From contig CALRHL010000006.1 of NCBI GenBank assembly GCA_943359455.1, positions 1-44,891 of the forward strand: DNA of 44,891 nucleotides, in the 5' to 3' direction. Numbering within the stretch: the stretch's first letter is position 1; every line of letters starts with the position of its first letter. The notes beneath the pieces are model-generated. The model worked only from the letters and a program-made list of their open reading frames with translations. It was not told the DNA's origin and did no database searches. This DNA is from Candidatus Uhrbacteria bacterium RIFOXYB12_FULL_58_10 (lineage in GTDB: Bacteria; Patescibacteriota; Patescibacteriia; UBA9934; GWF2-40-263). The translations under genes were made by a program, and so were the position numbers. Shown in pieces: positions 1 to 7,729 of this stretch.

Positions 1-2
1 AT

Positions 3-890
3 GAACTACAAACTGCTGTTCGCTACAATCGATTTAATGACGTTGCAGAGCGCAATCTTTCGCAAGCACTTTTATTGCAAGTCGGTGAGTCACTTGCAAA
101 CCTCACAGACATTTCTACCGTCACAACCGAAACACAACAGGCCGTCAAACTTTTGTCTTCTGAAAGTATTCGTGCTGCTGTGCGCGCAACAGAATTATCC
201 GATCGTAATGCGCTCAACTGGCTTGTGCGAGGCGCCGTGTATCGAGAATTTATTCCGCTCATTGGGAACGCAGGAACGTTTGCCATCGCGGCGTATTCAA
301 CAGCAATCGAACTCGAACCTACAAATCCTTCCACACAAACTGAGCTTGGAAAAACGTATCTTACTTTAGCGGAAACAGTTCGCGATCTGACGGGATCAAC
401 CGACGTACCAACCGCACAAGCGGCAAAAACACAACTGGACGGTTACCTTGCTTCTGCAGAAATCGCATTTCTGAAAGCGATCGAACTGAAAAAAGATTTT
501 GCTTCTGCACACTATCAACTCGCCGTGACATACGAACGACAAGGACGACTTGGTGACTCGATAGGAAAAATGGAAAGTATTAAAAAATACAATCCACTCG
601 ATGTCGGAGTTGCCTTCCAACTTGGGATGTTGTACTTGCGTCGAAATATCGACGGTGATCTCACGCGAGCACAAACGGAATTCGAACGCGCGATTGAACT
701 CGCTCCCTCGTACTCCAATGCGCGATGGTTCCTCGCTTCGATTTACGAACAACAAGGAAACATCGACGGAGCAATCGAGCAGGTCACCGCAGTCCTTTCT
801 TATAATCCACAAAATGAAATCGTAAAAACAAGACTTGAACGCTTGAAATCAGGACAGCTCTCCACAACGTCCCTCGTCCCGATCGAATAG
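3..890 (+). CDS. TPR-repeat protein, 5' end outside the window
   Basis: The frame is open from the first bases, so this is the C-terminal 295 residues of a longer protein; internal TTG codons such as the one at 75 are not the start. The sequence contains TPR-type helical pairs, for example around AAYSTAIELEPTNP, AEIAFLKAIELKK and AQTEFERAIELAPSYSNA, each with the small/large residue spacing of tetratricopeptide repeats. TPRs are protein-binding scaffolds. In Patescibacteria such C-terminal TPR blocks often follow a membrane O-antigen-ligase-like domain, and that is my guess for the missing N-terminus. The TAG stop at 888 is followed by a dispersed palindromic repeat, not a clear terminator. 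Confidence 0.8.
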   Translation, partial: ELQTAVRYNRFNDVAERNLSQALLLQVGESLANLTDISTVTTETQQAVKLLSSESIRAAVRATELSDRNALNWLVRGAVYREFIPLIGNAGTFAIAAYSTAIELEPTNPSTQTELGKTYLTLAETVRDLTGSTDVPTAQAAKTQLDGYLASAEIAFLKAIELKKDFASAHYQLAVTYERQGRLGDSIGKMESIKKYNPLDVGVAFQLGMLYLRRNIDGDLTRAQTEFERAIELAPSYSNARWFLASIYEQQGNIDGAIEQVTAVLSYNPQNEIVKTRLERLKSGQLSTTSLVPIE

Positions 891-898
891 TTACCTCC

Positions 899-968
899 GT
901 CATTGCGAGGAGTCCTCAGACGACGCGGTAATCTCCAGATAGATTGCTTCGCTCCGCTCGCAATGACA
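899..968. repeat. Dispersed palindromic repeat (GTCATTGCGAG...CTCGCAATGAC)
   Basis: A 70-bp intergenic element with 11-bp perfect inverted ends, GTCATTGCGAG at 899-909 and CTCGCAATGAC at 958-968. The inner part includes GATTGCTTCGCTCCGCTCG. Elements with this end sequence recur in many unrelated bacterial genomes and MAGs and behave like non-autonomous palindromic repeats. It is the only copy in this window. Confidence 0.75.
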
Positions 969-991
969 GATGATAACCAGACATCGTCACC

Positions 992-1020
992 TTGACTGGT
1001 AACTTAATCAGTCGTACCAT
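992..1020 (+). promoter_or_regulatory. Promoter of the GNAT-like gene
   Basis: TTGACT at 992-997 and TACCAT at 1015-1020 with a 17-bp spacer, 24 bp before the ATG at 1044. It fits the window-wide pattern of TTGACN-17-TAnnnT. Confidence 0.6.
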
Positions 1021-1043
1021 CGCCACGCTCTCTGTGAGGATAC

Positions 1044-1958
1044 ATGAGCGCTGCTCCTTCTATTGGCAGTATCGGCTCCATTGTTTTTGACAGTCACAAC
1101 GATCGCTCAAAAGGAGTGATCACGGAGATTTTTGATTCAGACAGACTTCTTCACTGGCGTCTCCGACAATTGTGTGAGGAACACACGTATGGTTCCCGTC
1201 TCCAAATCCACACATTTGTGACGAAAGATGTACAACCAGATGTACAAAATATTCACTGGGGTGGATTTAACCTTTCGCTCGAAGCGTTCATTCCTATACA
1301 TGGACATCCACGCATCGCTGGTGTCGCATACTACGGGGCAAACAATGCGCGTCGGGTGGTCTCAGACCGAGTGAAAAGCGAAGAAGAACGGTTGTACCTT
1401 CAAGTAATGAAGCGTCCGTTTCGACCGCTTCCAGATGTGACGGTGGAAGAACTGAAAGCAGGACACGTTCGCAGAGGTGACATTTCTGACCTCGTCACAA
1501 TCTACAGATCTGGCTACTCGAATTATCACATTGATTTCACCGAACAAAGTGTCCGATCGATCGTCGAGAACAGCATGGTATTGGTCGTGCGCGAAGGAAC
1601 CACGATCGTGTCTGCATGTGTTGTGGAAATGGTTGAAATTCCTTTTTTGAACACACTTCCACTTCGACTCGCCAATATTACGAATGCTGTCACACGTCGT
1701 GACTGTCGTGATCGAGGATATTACTCTGCAACAAAACGTACGGCGATCCTACATCTTCGATTTGGTGGTGATCCGATCCCAACGGTCATCACAACCGAAG
1801 CTCGTGCCAATTCCGGGCGCGTCCTTCGCTCCAACATGCGACTTGGCATGGTCTACGCAGGATACGAACCAATGGACAGCGTCATTTCGTCCAGTAACGA
1901 TGAGGAGGTGTCCCAAGACAACCGCTTCGCAAATCTCATTGTCTTCTACGCACCCTAA
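1044..1958 (+). CDS. GNAT-like acetyltransferase
   Basis: A 304-aa protein. The C-terminal half (about residues 140-285) resembles a GCN5-related N-acetyltransferase. The segment RRGDISDLVTIYRSGYSNY looks like an N-terminal GNAT helix. ITNAVTRRDCRDRGYYSATK fits motif A, where acetyl-CoA pyrophosphate is normally bound, although the canonical Q/RxxGxG/A is degenerate (RDRGYY). The overall layout recalls beta-lysine acetyltransferase AblB-type proteins, but no lysine aminomutase gene is nearby, so the substrate is unknown. GAGGA precedes the ATG. The stop codon lies in the loop of the following terminator. Confidence 0.55.
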   Translation: MSAAPSIGSIGSIVFDSHNDRSKGVITEIFDSDRLLHWRLRQLCEEHTYGSRLQIHTFVTKDVQPDVQNIHWGGFNLSLEAFIPIHGHPRIAGVAYYGANNARRVVSDRVKSEEERLYLQVMKRPFRPLPDVTVEELKAGHVRRGDISDLVTIYRSGYSNYHIDFTEQSVRSIVENSMVLVVREGTTIVSACVVEMVEIPFLNTLPLRLANITNAVTRRDCRDRGYYSATKRTAILHLRFGGDPIPTVITTEARANSGRVLRSNMRLGMVYAGYEPMDSVISSSNDEEVSQDNRFANLIVFYAP

Positions 1959-1974
1959 GGGTGCGTTTTTCTTT
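1948..1974 (+). terminator. Intrinsic terminator with the stop codon in its loop
   Basis: ACGCACCC (1948-1955) pairs with GGGTGCGT (1959-1966). The 3-nt loop is the TAA stop of the upstream gene. A T-rich tract follows. Confidence 0.85.
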
Positions 1975-2000
1975 AGAAAAAATTAGTCCTGTGCTATCAT
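1972..2000 (+). promoter_or_regulatory. Extended -10 promoter, probably giving a leaderless transcript
   Basis: TTTAGA at 1972-1977, a 17-bp spacer, then TGC-TATCAT with the -10 at 1995-2000. The expected start site, about 7 nt downstream, falls on or next to the ATG at 2009. No Shine-Dalgarno sequence fits in between. Confidence 0.5.
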
Positions 2001-2008
2001 TTTGTCAT

Positions 2009-2182
2009 ATGCTAACCCCAGCCACTGAGGAGTTCAAAAAAAAGGCAATCGCGGTCGTTACGAGTGTTCGAGCTGCGGCGAAGGTGGCAAAGGTGAAACG
2101 GTGGGAAGGGATGATTGGGAGGGTGAAAGCGTTAGAAAATAGAAAAATTGAGGAGATTAAAAAGAAATTAAAGGGAAATTAG
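2009..2182 (+). CDS. Small Lys/Ala-rich protein, unknown function
   Basis: A 57-aa basic, probably helical peptide (MLTPATEEFKKKAIAVV...) ending in a run of Lys/Glu. I chose ATG 2009 over an upstream TTG at 1961 because 1961 lies inside the preceding terminator and the -10 box at 1995-2000 places transcription start at 2009. Its stop is one base before the start of the next gene, so the two are probably co-transcribed. I recognise no family. Confidence 0.5.
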   Translation: MLTPATEEFKKKAIAVVTSVRAAAKVAKVKRWEGMIGRVKALENRKIEEIKKKLKGN

Positions 2183-2183
2183 T

Positions 2184-3236
2184 ATGCAAGATCCTGTGAA
2201 TCCAGAGTCGGAACCTGTGGTTGCGGCAGAAGAGACTGTTGTCCCTGTAACACCAGAAGCAGAGAAGGGTGTGGAGGAGAAGGTGGAAGTAGCCGCGCCA
2301 CCTGCTGAGTTAACGGAAGAGGAAGTAGCAAAACAAGCACAAGAGGCGCTTGATGCGGAAATATTAGCGGCAAAAGCAGACGAGGAACGTATCGCGGCAA
2401 TCGAAAAAACGGTTGCAGAAAATCTTGGTGTTGAACCAACGGTTGATAACGGACCAAGTGCAGGTGGTGATCAATCATTCGAAGCAACGAATGACGAATT
2501 TCAAGCAGCGATCGCAGAAGGTCGCGGTGCGCTTGCCGCGGCACACGCAGAAGGATTGGGAAGTGATGGCAACACGGCGATTATTCCAGCGGCAACAGAA
2601 ACAGTCGTTGTGCATACTGACGAAACTGCGTCTGCGCGTCCAATTGCTTCTTTGGAAGGCGATGAATCAGCACCAGATACTCCACAGGAAATTTCTGAAA
2701 CGTTTCAAGGAGCGGTCATCGTAGAAGAACAAGCACTGTCTCTTTCTGTGTCGCTTGAACGATCTGGCCTCGTTGGAATCATGCCGTCTAAAACCGAATT
2801 ACTTTCATGGCTTCCAAAAGATAGTCCTCTTTTACTTCCTACAAACGAACGAGGTAATCTGTCACCTGAGCAAGCAGTCCGTGCCGAAGTGGACGCGTAT
2901 GGCCTTATGCTGACAGCCATGGCGAGTCTTGACCTTCAAAACCTTTCAACCCCTGATGATCCTGTAAAAGCCGCGGCAGAGCTTGATGCGCTTGCAGATA
3001 TGTTCGATGGGGCAGATCGTATGCGACAAGACATCCCAGACGGCGCACGAGAAGCCCTCAACGCCGCGATGCGCGATGCCGCCACTCGAGCTGTCTCTGC
3101 ACCAAGCCGTCTATCATCTGACGCGGAAGTCGGAATCTGGGTAAACGAAATGCACACAAATTTGCCAAATACCATCCGAAACATTGCAAAATCACTTCGA
3201 GAAGGGACAAAACCAGAACTCCTTCAAGCCGCCTAA
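2184..3236 (+). CDS. Acidic Glu/Ala-rich protein, unknown function
   Basis: A 350-aa protein with a long low-complexity, strongly acidic N-terminal half (Glu, Ala, Val and Pro rich, about residues 1-165). The C-terminal half (about 185-350) looks folded and mostly helical. It has no signal peptide or membrane segment, so it is probably cytosolic. AAGGGA lies upstream of the ATG, and the start abuts the small gene before it. I recognise no domain; the acidic half looks intrinsically disordered. The next gene has its own promoter just after this stop. Confidence 0.65.
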   Translation: MQDPVNPESEPVVAAEETVVPVTPEAEKGVEEKVEVAAPPAELTEEEVAKQAQEALDAEILAAKADEERIAAIEKTVAENLGVEPTVDNGPSAGGDQSFEATNDEFQAAIAEGRGALAAAHAEGLGSDGNTAIIPAATETVVVHTDETASARPIASLEGDESAPDTPQEISETFQGAVIVEEQALSLSVSLERSGLVGIMPSKTELLSWLPKDSPLLLPTNERGNLSPEQAVRAEVDAYGLMLTAMASLDLQNLSTPDDPVKAAAELDALADMFDGADRMRQDIPDGAREALNAAMRDAATRAVSAPSRLSSDAEVGIWVNEMHTNLPNTIRNIAKSLREGTKPELLQAA

Positions 3237-3250
3237 CGACCTTAGACCTG

Positions 3251-3279
3251 TTGACGAAACAGCGGAACTCGAGTACGAT
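3251..3279 (+). promoter_or_regulatory. Promoter deciding the start of the 3299 gene
   Basis: TTGACG (3251-3256), a 17-bp spacer, TACGAT (3274-3279). The upstream in-frame TTG at 3251 is the -35 box itself, so translation must start at ATG 3299, which is preceded by GGAG at 3290-3293. Confidence 0.7.
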
Positions 3280-3298
3280 TCCGCGGCTTGGAGTTTTC

Positions 3299-4246
3299 AT
3301 GGAACGTGAGAGTCATCTGCCAATGGGTACGAGTTCTGATGGGGTCGCGCGGTTCCCGGACGGGGGGCTGTGGCATTTCTTTGGCCCGCCTGAAAAGACA
3401 TTTGATCGCGTCCGGATGGAAGTCGCAAACCGTCATGCGCTCGTTGTGGCGGGAGTAAACAACGATCCAGATCATCCAATTGTGCATCTTGCTGTGGCAA
3501 ACCGACTGGTGTGGAAACAAGTTCGTGTACCTTCACACCTGTTTTATACAGGATTCGATTACATCAACTACCTCGCAATGGGACGCCATGTGTTTGGCGC
3601 CAATATCGAGGGAGGTGACAGTTCGCTCAACGCAACATTCTTGTCCCGTCTTTCCGAATTCGTATTTGGAGATGGACGAAGAGTGCTTGGTTCACAGACA
3701 CTCACGAGTATCGACCTGTTTCTTGCTCCAGCCATGCGCCCACGAAAACTGTTCGTCTGGAAGCGCGGGGAAGAACCAATCGTAATCTCGCCACCGTTCA
3801 CAAATTCAAGCAATCGAGATACCTTTTTGGGTGGAGTGATCGTTCGCTCACACACCGGGACTGGTGAAATCGCATCGCTTCTCCTTTCAGACGCGATCGA
3901 ACAACGTCAGATGTGGCACCCAGCAATCACTTCTGAGCCGATCGATGACATCTCGCTTGGTGCAGACGATGGAGGAGTTGCCATCATCACTACCAAGCAA
4001 GGCACGTTCATCCGTCTTTCTGTTGATCGTTACGGCAAAGCGCAATTCGAGACAGGCGATCCTGTCAAGATTCCCAAAGGTCTGCGTTCCATCGGCACAC
4101 TCGTTCGCATCGCTGGTGACACGGCAACATTCGTCCGTCGTACGAACGATATGGCAGTCGTCACAAACGTCATCATTAACACGATCAAAGATGAGTCCGT
4201 GAAACGGCTCTTCAATGCGGCGCTGTGGTCCGCGAGCATGGCGTAA
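3299..4246 (+). CDS. Unknown protein, possibly beta-rich
   Basis: A 315-aa protein beginning MERESHLPMG. It is rich in short hydrophobic strands alternating with Gly/Asp turns (for example GGVAIITTKQGTFIRLSVDRYGKAQ), suggesting a beta-propeller or beta-sandwich fold. I see no signal peptide, transmembrane helix or catalytic motif I can name. The start is fixed by the promoter at 3251-3279 and a GGAG ribosome-binding site. It forms a single-gene unit closed by a strong terminator before polA. Confidence 0.6.
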   Translation: MERESHLPMGTSSDGVARFPDGGLWHFFGPPEKTFDRVRMEVANRHALVVAGVNNDPDHPIVHLAVANRLVWKQVRVPSHLFYTGFDYINYLAMGRHVFGANIEGGDSSLNATFLSRLSEFVFGDGRRVLGSQTLTSIDLFLAPAMRPRKLFVWKRGEEPIVISPPFTNSSNRDTFLGGVIVRSHTGTGEIASLLLSDAIEQRQMWHPAITSEPIDDISLGADDGGVAIITTKQGTFIRLSVDRYGKAQFETGDPVKIPKGLRSIGTLVRIAGDTATFVRRTNDMAVVTNVIINTIKDESVKRLFNAALWSASMA

Positions 4247-4252
4247 CTATCT

Positions 4253-4301
4253 GACCCTTCGACTCCCAACTTTACAGGAGTCGCTCAGGGTCTTTTTTTT
4301 T
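4253..4301 (+). terminator. Intrinsic terminator before polA
   Basis: A two-part stem, GACCCT (4253-4258)/AGGGTC (4287-4292) and CGACTCC (4260-4266)/GGAGTCG (4277-4283), followed by nine T residues. Confidence 0.9.
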
Positions 4302-4331
4302 CACAAAAAAACACGTAAGCTGTCGGTATCT

Positions 4332-7097
4332 ATGGCTCAAACAAAACAGACACTCTTATTACTTGACGGCAACGCACTCCTGCATCGTGCATGGCATGCC
4401 ATTCCTCCACTCACCACCAAAGATGGACGAGTGGTGAACGCCGCGTATGGATTTGCGATGACCCTTGATAAGATGCTCGGTCAGTTCAAACCTGACTACA
4501 TGGTCGTTGCGTGGGACCTACCAGGGAAGACATTCCGGCATGAAAAGTTTGAGGCGTATAAAGCACAACGCAAAGAAAAGGAACCTGAATTGTACGCGCA
4601 GATTCCACTCATTCAGGAAATATTAACGTTATATGGGATTCCCTCTGTGAGTGCAGAAGGATATGAAGCAGATGATGTCATCGGGACGCTTTCAAAAAAG
4701 GCAGGTGAAAAAAAATTGAAAACGCTTGTCGTGACTGGCGATCAGGATCAGATGCAACTGGTGGATGAGAACACAACACTTGTTTATTTTTTAAAAGGGA
4801 TTTCAGAAACGAAATTATACGATCCTACCGCTGTGGTTGAAAAGTATGGATTCACCCCGTTGCAGATGATCGATTACAAAGCGCTCCGTGGCGACCCATC
4901 TGATAACATTCCAGGAGTGAAAGGGATTGGAGAAAAAGGAGCGAAGGAGTTGATTGCGCAGTTTGGATCTGTTAAATCGATTTTGAAAGCGAGAGGGACG
5001 GGAACGATCAAGCCAACGCTTGAGAAAAAACTTGTTGGTCAGGATCAAGTCACAAAAGATTCGCTCGAACTGGTCACAATCGTGAGGGATGTTCCGCTTG
5101 CGTTTGATTTTGAAAAAGCGAAGGTGGGGGTTCCTGATTTGTCGAGACTCATTTCGCTGTACCGAGACCTGGAATTTCGATCGTTGATCAGGAAACTGAC
5201 ACCACAGGATCAGGTTAAAGCGCCGCCAGTGGACGGGATGAACAACGAATTCCTAGGGACTTTCCCGCCATCGGGCGGGACCCCGCCAACCCCGCCTTCA
5301 GGCGCGGTCCCGCTGACAGCGGTGACGGCGGTGGTCGTCCCGTCCGGGAGGAACGACGTGACCACCGCAGACGCCACTAAAGTGGCTGGGAAAGGAAAAA
5401 TTCAAATAATCCGAGGGTCGGCGAATGTTTCCAAAGCCCTTGAAACAATCAAGACAAATACGATCGCGGTTGTGTTTGTCGAGCAGACGCCGGATCTGTT
5501 TGGAGCGACGATGGCAGCCGTTGCGATTTCGGACGGGGAGCGTATCGTCGTTATTCCGAATCCAAATGCCGAGTTGCTCGAGCTCGTGAAGGCGAACCTT
5601 GATCAAGCGAGTCGGATCGTGACGCACGACTGGAAACGCATCATGCATCTCACTGGTTGGGAAGCAGACAGCAAAGTGACAGATCTGATGATCGCATCGT
5701 ACTTGCTGTCGTCTGGAACGCGGACACACGATCTTGGAGCCATCGTGACGGATGTGACGGTTCCTGTCTCATTTGCCACAGATAAAGACCTGACAACTCT
5801 TGGATCGATCGTGCGAGAACTTCCAAAGATTGCCGTCCGGATGGAAGAAGAACTGGAACGATCGGGCATGACAAAAATTTTTCGCGACGTAGAACTTCCA
5901 CTCATTCCTGTTCTCTACAAAATGGAGAAAGCAGGAATCCTGCTTGACACCACAGCGCTGGATTCATTTTCAAAAAAACTAGAAGTCGATCTGAACGCGC
6001 TGACAGAAAAAATCCAGCAGCTCGCTGGGATGACGTTCAATGTCAACTCTCCGTCACAACTTGCTGATGTTCTTTTTTCAAAACTTAATCTTCCAACCAA
6101 AGGAATTAAAAAAACAACGACGGGATATTCAACGGCCGCGAGTGAACTAGAAAAATTGGAAGATACTCATGAAATTATTCCGCTCATTTCAGAGTTTCGG
6201 GAAAAAGCAAAACTGCAATCCACGTATGCAGAAGCACTTCCAAAACTTGTTGGAAAAGATGGTTGTATTCACACGACGTTCAATCAAACGATCGCGGCAA
6301 CAGGGAGATTGTCTTCCGTTGATCCAAACTTGCAAAACATCCCAATTAAAACAGAACTTGGAAATGAAATTCGAAAAGCGTTTATTGCAGAGAAGGGAAA
6401 GGTGCTGATCGCCGCAGACTATTCCCAAATTGAGTTGCGTCTTGTTGCGGTGATGGCAAATGACAAACCGTTTATTGATGCATTCAATGCTGGTGCTGAT
6501 ATTCATACTCGTACGGCGTCTGAAGTATGGGACGTTCCAGAGAAAGAGGTGACATTCGAACAGCGCCGTGCCGCCAAGGCGATCAATTTCGGCATCGTGT
6601 ATGGCATGGGACCGCGCTCCCTGGCTCGTTCCACGAACATGTCCGTCGATGAAGCCAAAGCATTTATCGATCGATACTTTTCCATCCATCACGCGGTCAA
6701 AACATACATCGATGAAACAAAACATCGAGCGCATGCGGATGGATTCGCTGTCACCATGTTTGGTCGCCGTCGCGGATTTCCCGAAATCAATTCTGGCATC
6801 CAAATGCTCGTTGCTATGGCCGAACGCATGGCAGTGAACATGCCGATCCAGGGCACGCAAGCAGACATTGTAAAAATGGCCATGATCGCGGTGGACGGCT
6901 GGCTCACGACCAGCAAGTGGCCAGCCAAAATGCTGCTACAAGTCCACGATGAACTTGTATTTGAATGCGACGATAAGGCTGTGGATGCCGTAGCAGGTGG
7001 CGTAAAAAAGATCATGGAAGAGATCGTCTCATTATCTGTTCCGCTTGTCGTGAATGTAAAGGTCGGAAAAAATTGGGGGGAGATGGAAAAAATTTGA
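4332..7097 (+). CDS. polA: DNA polymerase I
   Basis: A 921-aa family-A polymerase, normal length for the family. Residues 1-290 form the 5' nuclease (FEN) domain, with LLLDGNALLHRAWHA, VVAWD, EADDVIG, VVTGDQDQMQLV and GDPSDNIPGVKGIGEKGA. About 395-575 is the 3'-5' exonuclease-like domain, but its DxE motif is absent (VVFVEQTPDLFG) and the second motif reads THDWK, so proofreading is probably lost, as in Bst/Taq-type enzymes. Polymerase motifs are intact: A DYSQIELR, B RRAAKAINFGIVYG, C LLQVHDELVFE. The start is ATG 4332 (MAQTKQTLLLLDG). An earlier in-frame start at 4215 would read through the terminator. Residues about 305-350 are a Pro/Gly/Val-rich linker encoded by inserted palindromic DNA. 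The TGA stop lies in the -35 box of the next promoter. Confidence 0.97.
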   Translation: MAQTKQTLLLLDGNALLHRAWHAIPPLTTKDGRVVNAAYGFAMTLDKMLGQFKPDYMVVAWDLPGKTFRHEKFEAYKAQRKEKEPELYAQIPLIQEILTLYGIPSVSAEGYEADDVIGTLSKKAGEKKLKTLVVTGDQDQMQLVDENTTLVYFLKGISETKLYDPTAVVEKYGFTPLQMIDYKALRGDPSDNIPGVKGIGEKGAKELIAQFGSVKSILKARGTGTIKPTLEKKLVGQDQVTKDSLELVTIVRDVPLAFDFEKAKVGVPDLSRLISLYRDLEFRSLIRKLTPQDQVKAPPVDGMNNEFLGTFPPSGGTPPTPPSGAVPLTAVTAVVVPSGRNDVTTADATKVAGKGKIQIIRGSANVSKALETIKTNTIAVVFVEQTPDLFGATMAAVAISDGERIVVIPNPNAELLELVKANLDQASRIVTHDWKRIMHLTGWEADSKVTDLMIASYLLSSGTRTHDLGAIVTDVTVPVSFATDKDLTTLGSIVRELPKIAVRMEEELERSGMTKIFRDVELPLIPVLYKMEKAGILLDTTALDSFSKKLEVDLNALTEKIQQLAGMTFNVNSPSQLADVLFSKLNLPTKGIKKTTTGYSTAASELEKLEDTHEIIPLISEFREKAKLQSTYAEALPKLVGKDGCIHTTFNQTIAATGRLSSVDPNLQNIPIKTELGNEIRKAFIAEKGKVLIAADYSQIELRLVAVMANDKPFIDAFNAGADIHTRTASEVWDVPEKEVTFEQRRAAKAINFGIVYGMGPRSLARSTNMSVDEAKAFIDRYFSIHHAVKTYIDETKHRAHADGFAVTMFGRRRGFPEINSGIQMLVAMAERMAVNMPIQGTQADIVKMAMIAVDGWLTTSKWPAKMLLQVHDELVFECDDKAVDAVAGGVKKIMEEIVSLSVPLVVNVKVGKNWGEMEKI
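5261..5370. repeat. GC-rich palindromic element inserted in frame in polA
   Basis: A patch much richer in GC than its surroundings, made of nested hairpins: CCCGCC (5264-5269)/GGGCGG (5273-5278), CGCC-TTCA-GGCG (5293-5304), and GCGGTGGTC (5328-5336)/GACCACCGC (5360-5368) with an inner GTCGT/ACGAC pairing. It encodes a Pro/Thr/Val-rich stretch between the FEN and exonuclease-like domains and keeps the reading frame. It looks like a small mobile palindromic repeat tolerated in a linker. Confidence 0.7.
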
Positions 7098-7122
7098 CAA
7101 AGAAAAAATTTCATGGTATCTT
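7094..7122 (+). promoter_or_regulatory. Promoter upstream of the tRNA gene
   Basis: TTGACA (7094-7099), a 17-bp spacer, TATCTT (7117-7122). The polA stop TGA (7095-7097) is inside the -35 hexamer. The predicted start near 7129 gives about 95 nt of leader, with its own hairpin, before the tRNA. Confidence 0.65.
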
Positions 7123-7169
7123 ATTATTAATCCTGGTGTGGTTCATTCGAACACATTCTGGTGACAAAG

Positions 7170-7206
7170 ATCCCCGACACAAATTTTGTGATGGGGATTT
7201 TCTTTT
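7170..7206 (+). terminator. Terminator-like hairpin in the tRNA leader
   Basis: ATCCCC (7170-7175)/GGGGAT (7193-7198) with an inner CACAAA (7178-7183)/TTTGTG (7185-7190), followed by TTTTCTTTT. It may end polA read-through, or release a short RNA of about 75 nt starting near 7129. It lies between the promoter and the tRNA, so a fraction of transcripts would be stopped before the tRNA. Confidence 0.6.
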
Positions 7207-7225
7207 ACTCGGGTCGGACCAACTA

Positions 7226-7302
7226 GGGCCTGTAGTGGTAAATGGTAACCACACCAGGGTTGTCACCAGGAATTACGGGTTCAAATCCCGTCAGGTCCAC
7301 CA
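7226..7302 (+). tRNA. tRNA with aberrant anticodon arm (Asp-GTC or Thr-TGT)
   Basis: A 77-nt cloverleaf with encoded CCA. The acceptor stem is GGGCCTG/CAGGTCC with one G-T pair, the D arm GTGG/CCAC with GG in the loop, and the T arm ACGGG-TTCAAAT-CCCGT. The anticodon arm CCAGG-GTTGTCA-CCAGG has an A-A mismatch in the middle of the stem. The strict 7-nt loop gives anticodon TGT (Thr) but puts C at position 37. A one-base shift gives GTC (Asp), but then only one stem pair remains. The discriminator base is A. It may be a functional oddity, a decayed gene or a sequencing/assembly artefact. Confidence 0.75.
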
Positions 7303-7333
7303 GGTACTGGACGGTCCAAATGATCCGAGACCA

Positions 7334-7416
7334 ACCACTCCTTCGATTAATGTCGAGGGAGTTTGGTTTAGAGGTCTAAGCAAAAACCGGTCCGATGTTC
7401 TTCGGACCGGTTTTCC
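7334..7416 (+). terminator. Structured tail and terminator after the tRNA
   Basis: A first hairpin pairs ACCAA..ACTCC with GGAGT..TTGGT, flanked by AGACC/GGTCT. A very stable second hairpin follows, AAAACCGGTCCGA (7383-7395)/TCGGACCGGTTTT (7402-7414). It should stop the tRNA transcript and, through its A-run, could also act on the minus strand. Confidence 0.8.
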
Positions 7417-7424
7417 ATCTAAAA

Positions 7425-7729
7425 CTTATCGTGAAAGGGAAATCGATAATTCTGGTGCAACGGTCGCGATCGATCTGGTGACGATTGGACCCGTTCGTCG
7501 ATTACGTTTCCAACGTGGAGCAGATCCTATCGTGTATCTCACCCCAGCAGATATTGACGTCGTTGTCTGGCGCATCGAAGCTGTAAGACGAGACAGTGAT
7601 GAAAAGCTCACGGGCCTTCAACTTGATTTTGATCTCGCGCTTTTGAATCCAGATGCAACTCCTTATAGAGGCGTCTCATTTCAAGGTGAAACAACGATTG
7701 CGCTTTCCCCACAAACGATTGAATTATGA
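7425..7729 (+). pseudogene. 5'-truncated pilin-like gene remnant
   Basis: The frame is open for about 100 codons after the terminator, but no ATG occurs in frame; the only candidates are CTG 7475 and GTG 7478. An apparent longer ORF upstream runs through the tRNA and cannot be real. The translation (SGATVAIDLVTIGPVRRLRF...ADIDVVVWRIEAV) resembles the C-terminal beta region of a type IV pilin-like protein. Its TGA overlaps the ATG of the next, membrane-anchored gene (ATGA), which suggests a former pilin operon that lost its front end. It could instead be a small gene using GTG. Confidence 0.45.

Noticed and set aside
5298-5901. Minus-strand ORFs within polA
   Set aside because: They are shadows of a fully motif-supported polymerase gene.
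7129-7206. T-box or other riboswitch before the tRNA
   Set aside because: I see no T-box core sequence or specifier loop, and the downstream gene is a tRNA, not an aminoacyl-tRNA synthetase or amino-acid gene.
7073-7729. A 218-codon open frame spanning the tRNA and its terminators
   Set aside because: The front two thirds coincide with a promoter, two terminators and a complete tRNA. The frame is open only by chance; I kept the last 100 codons as a pilin-like remnant.
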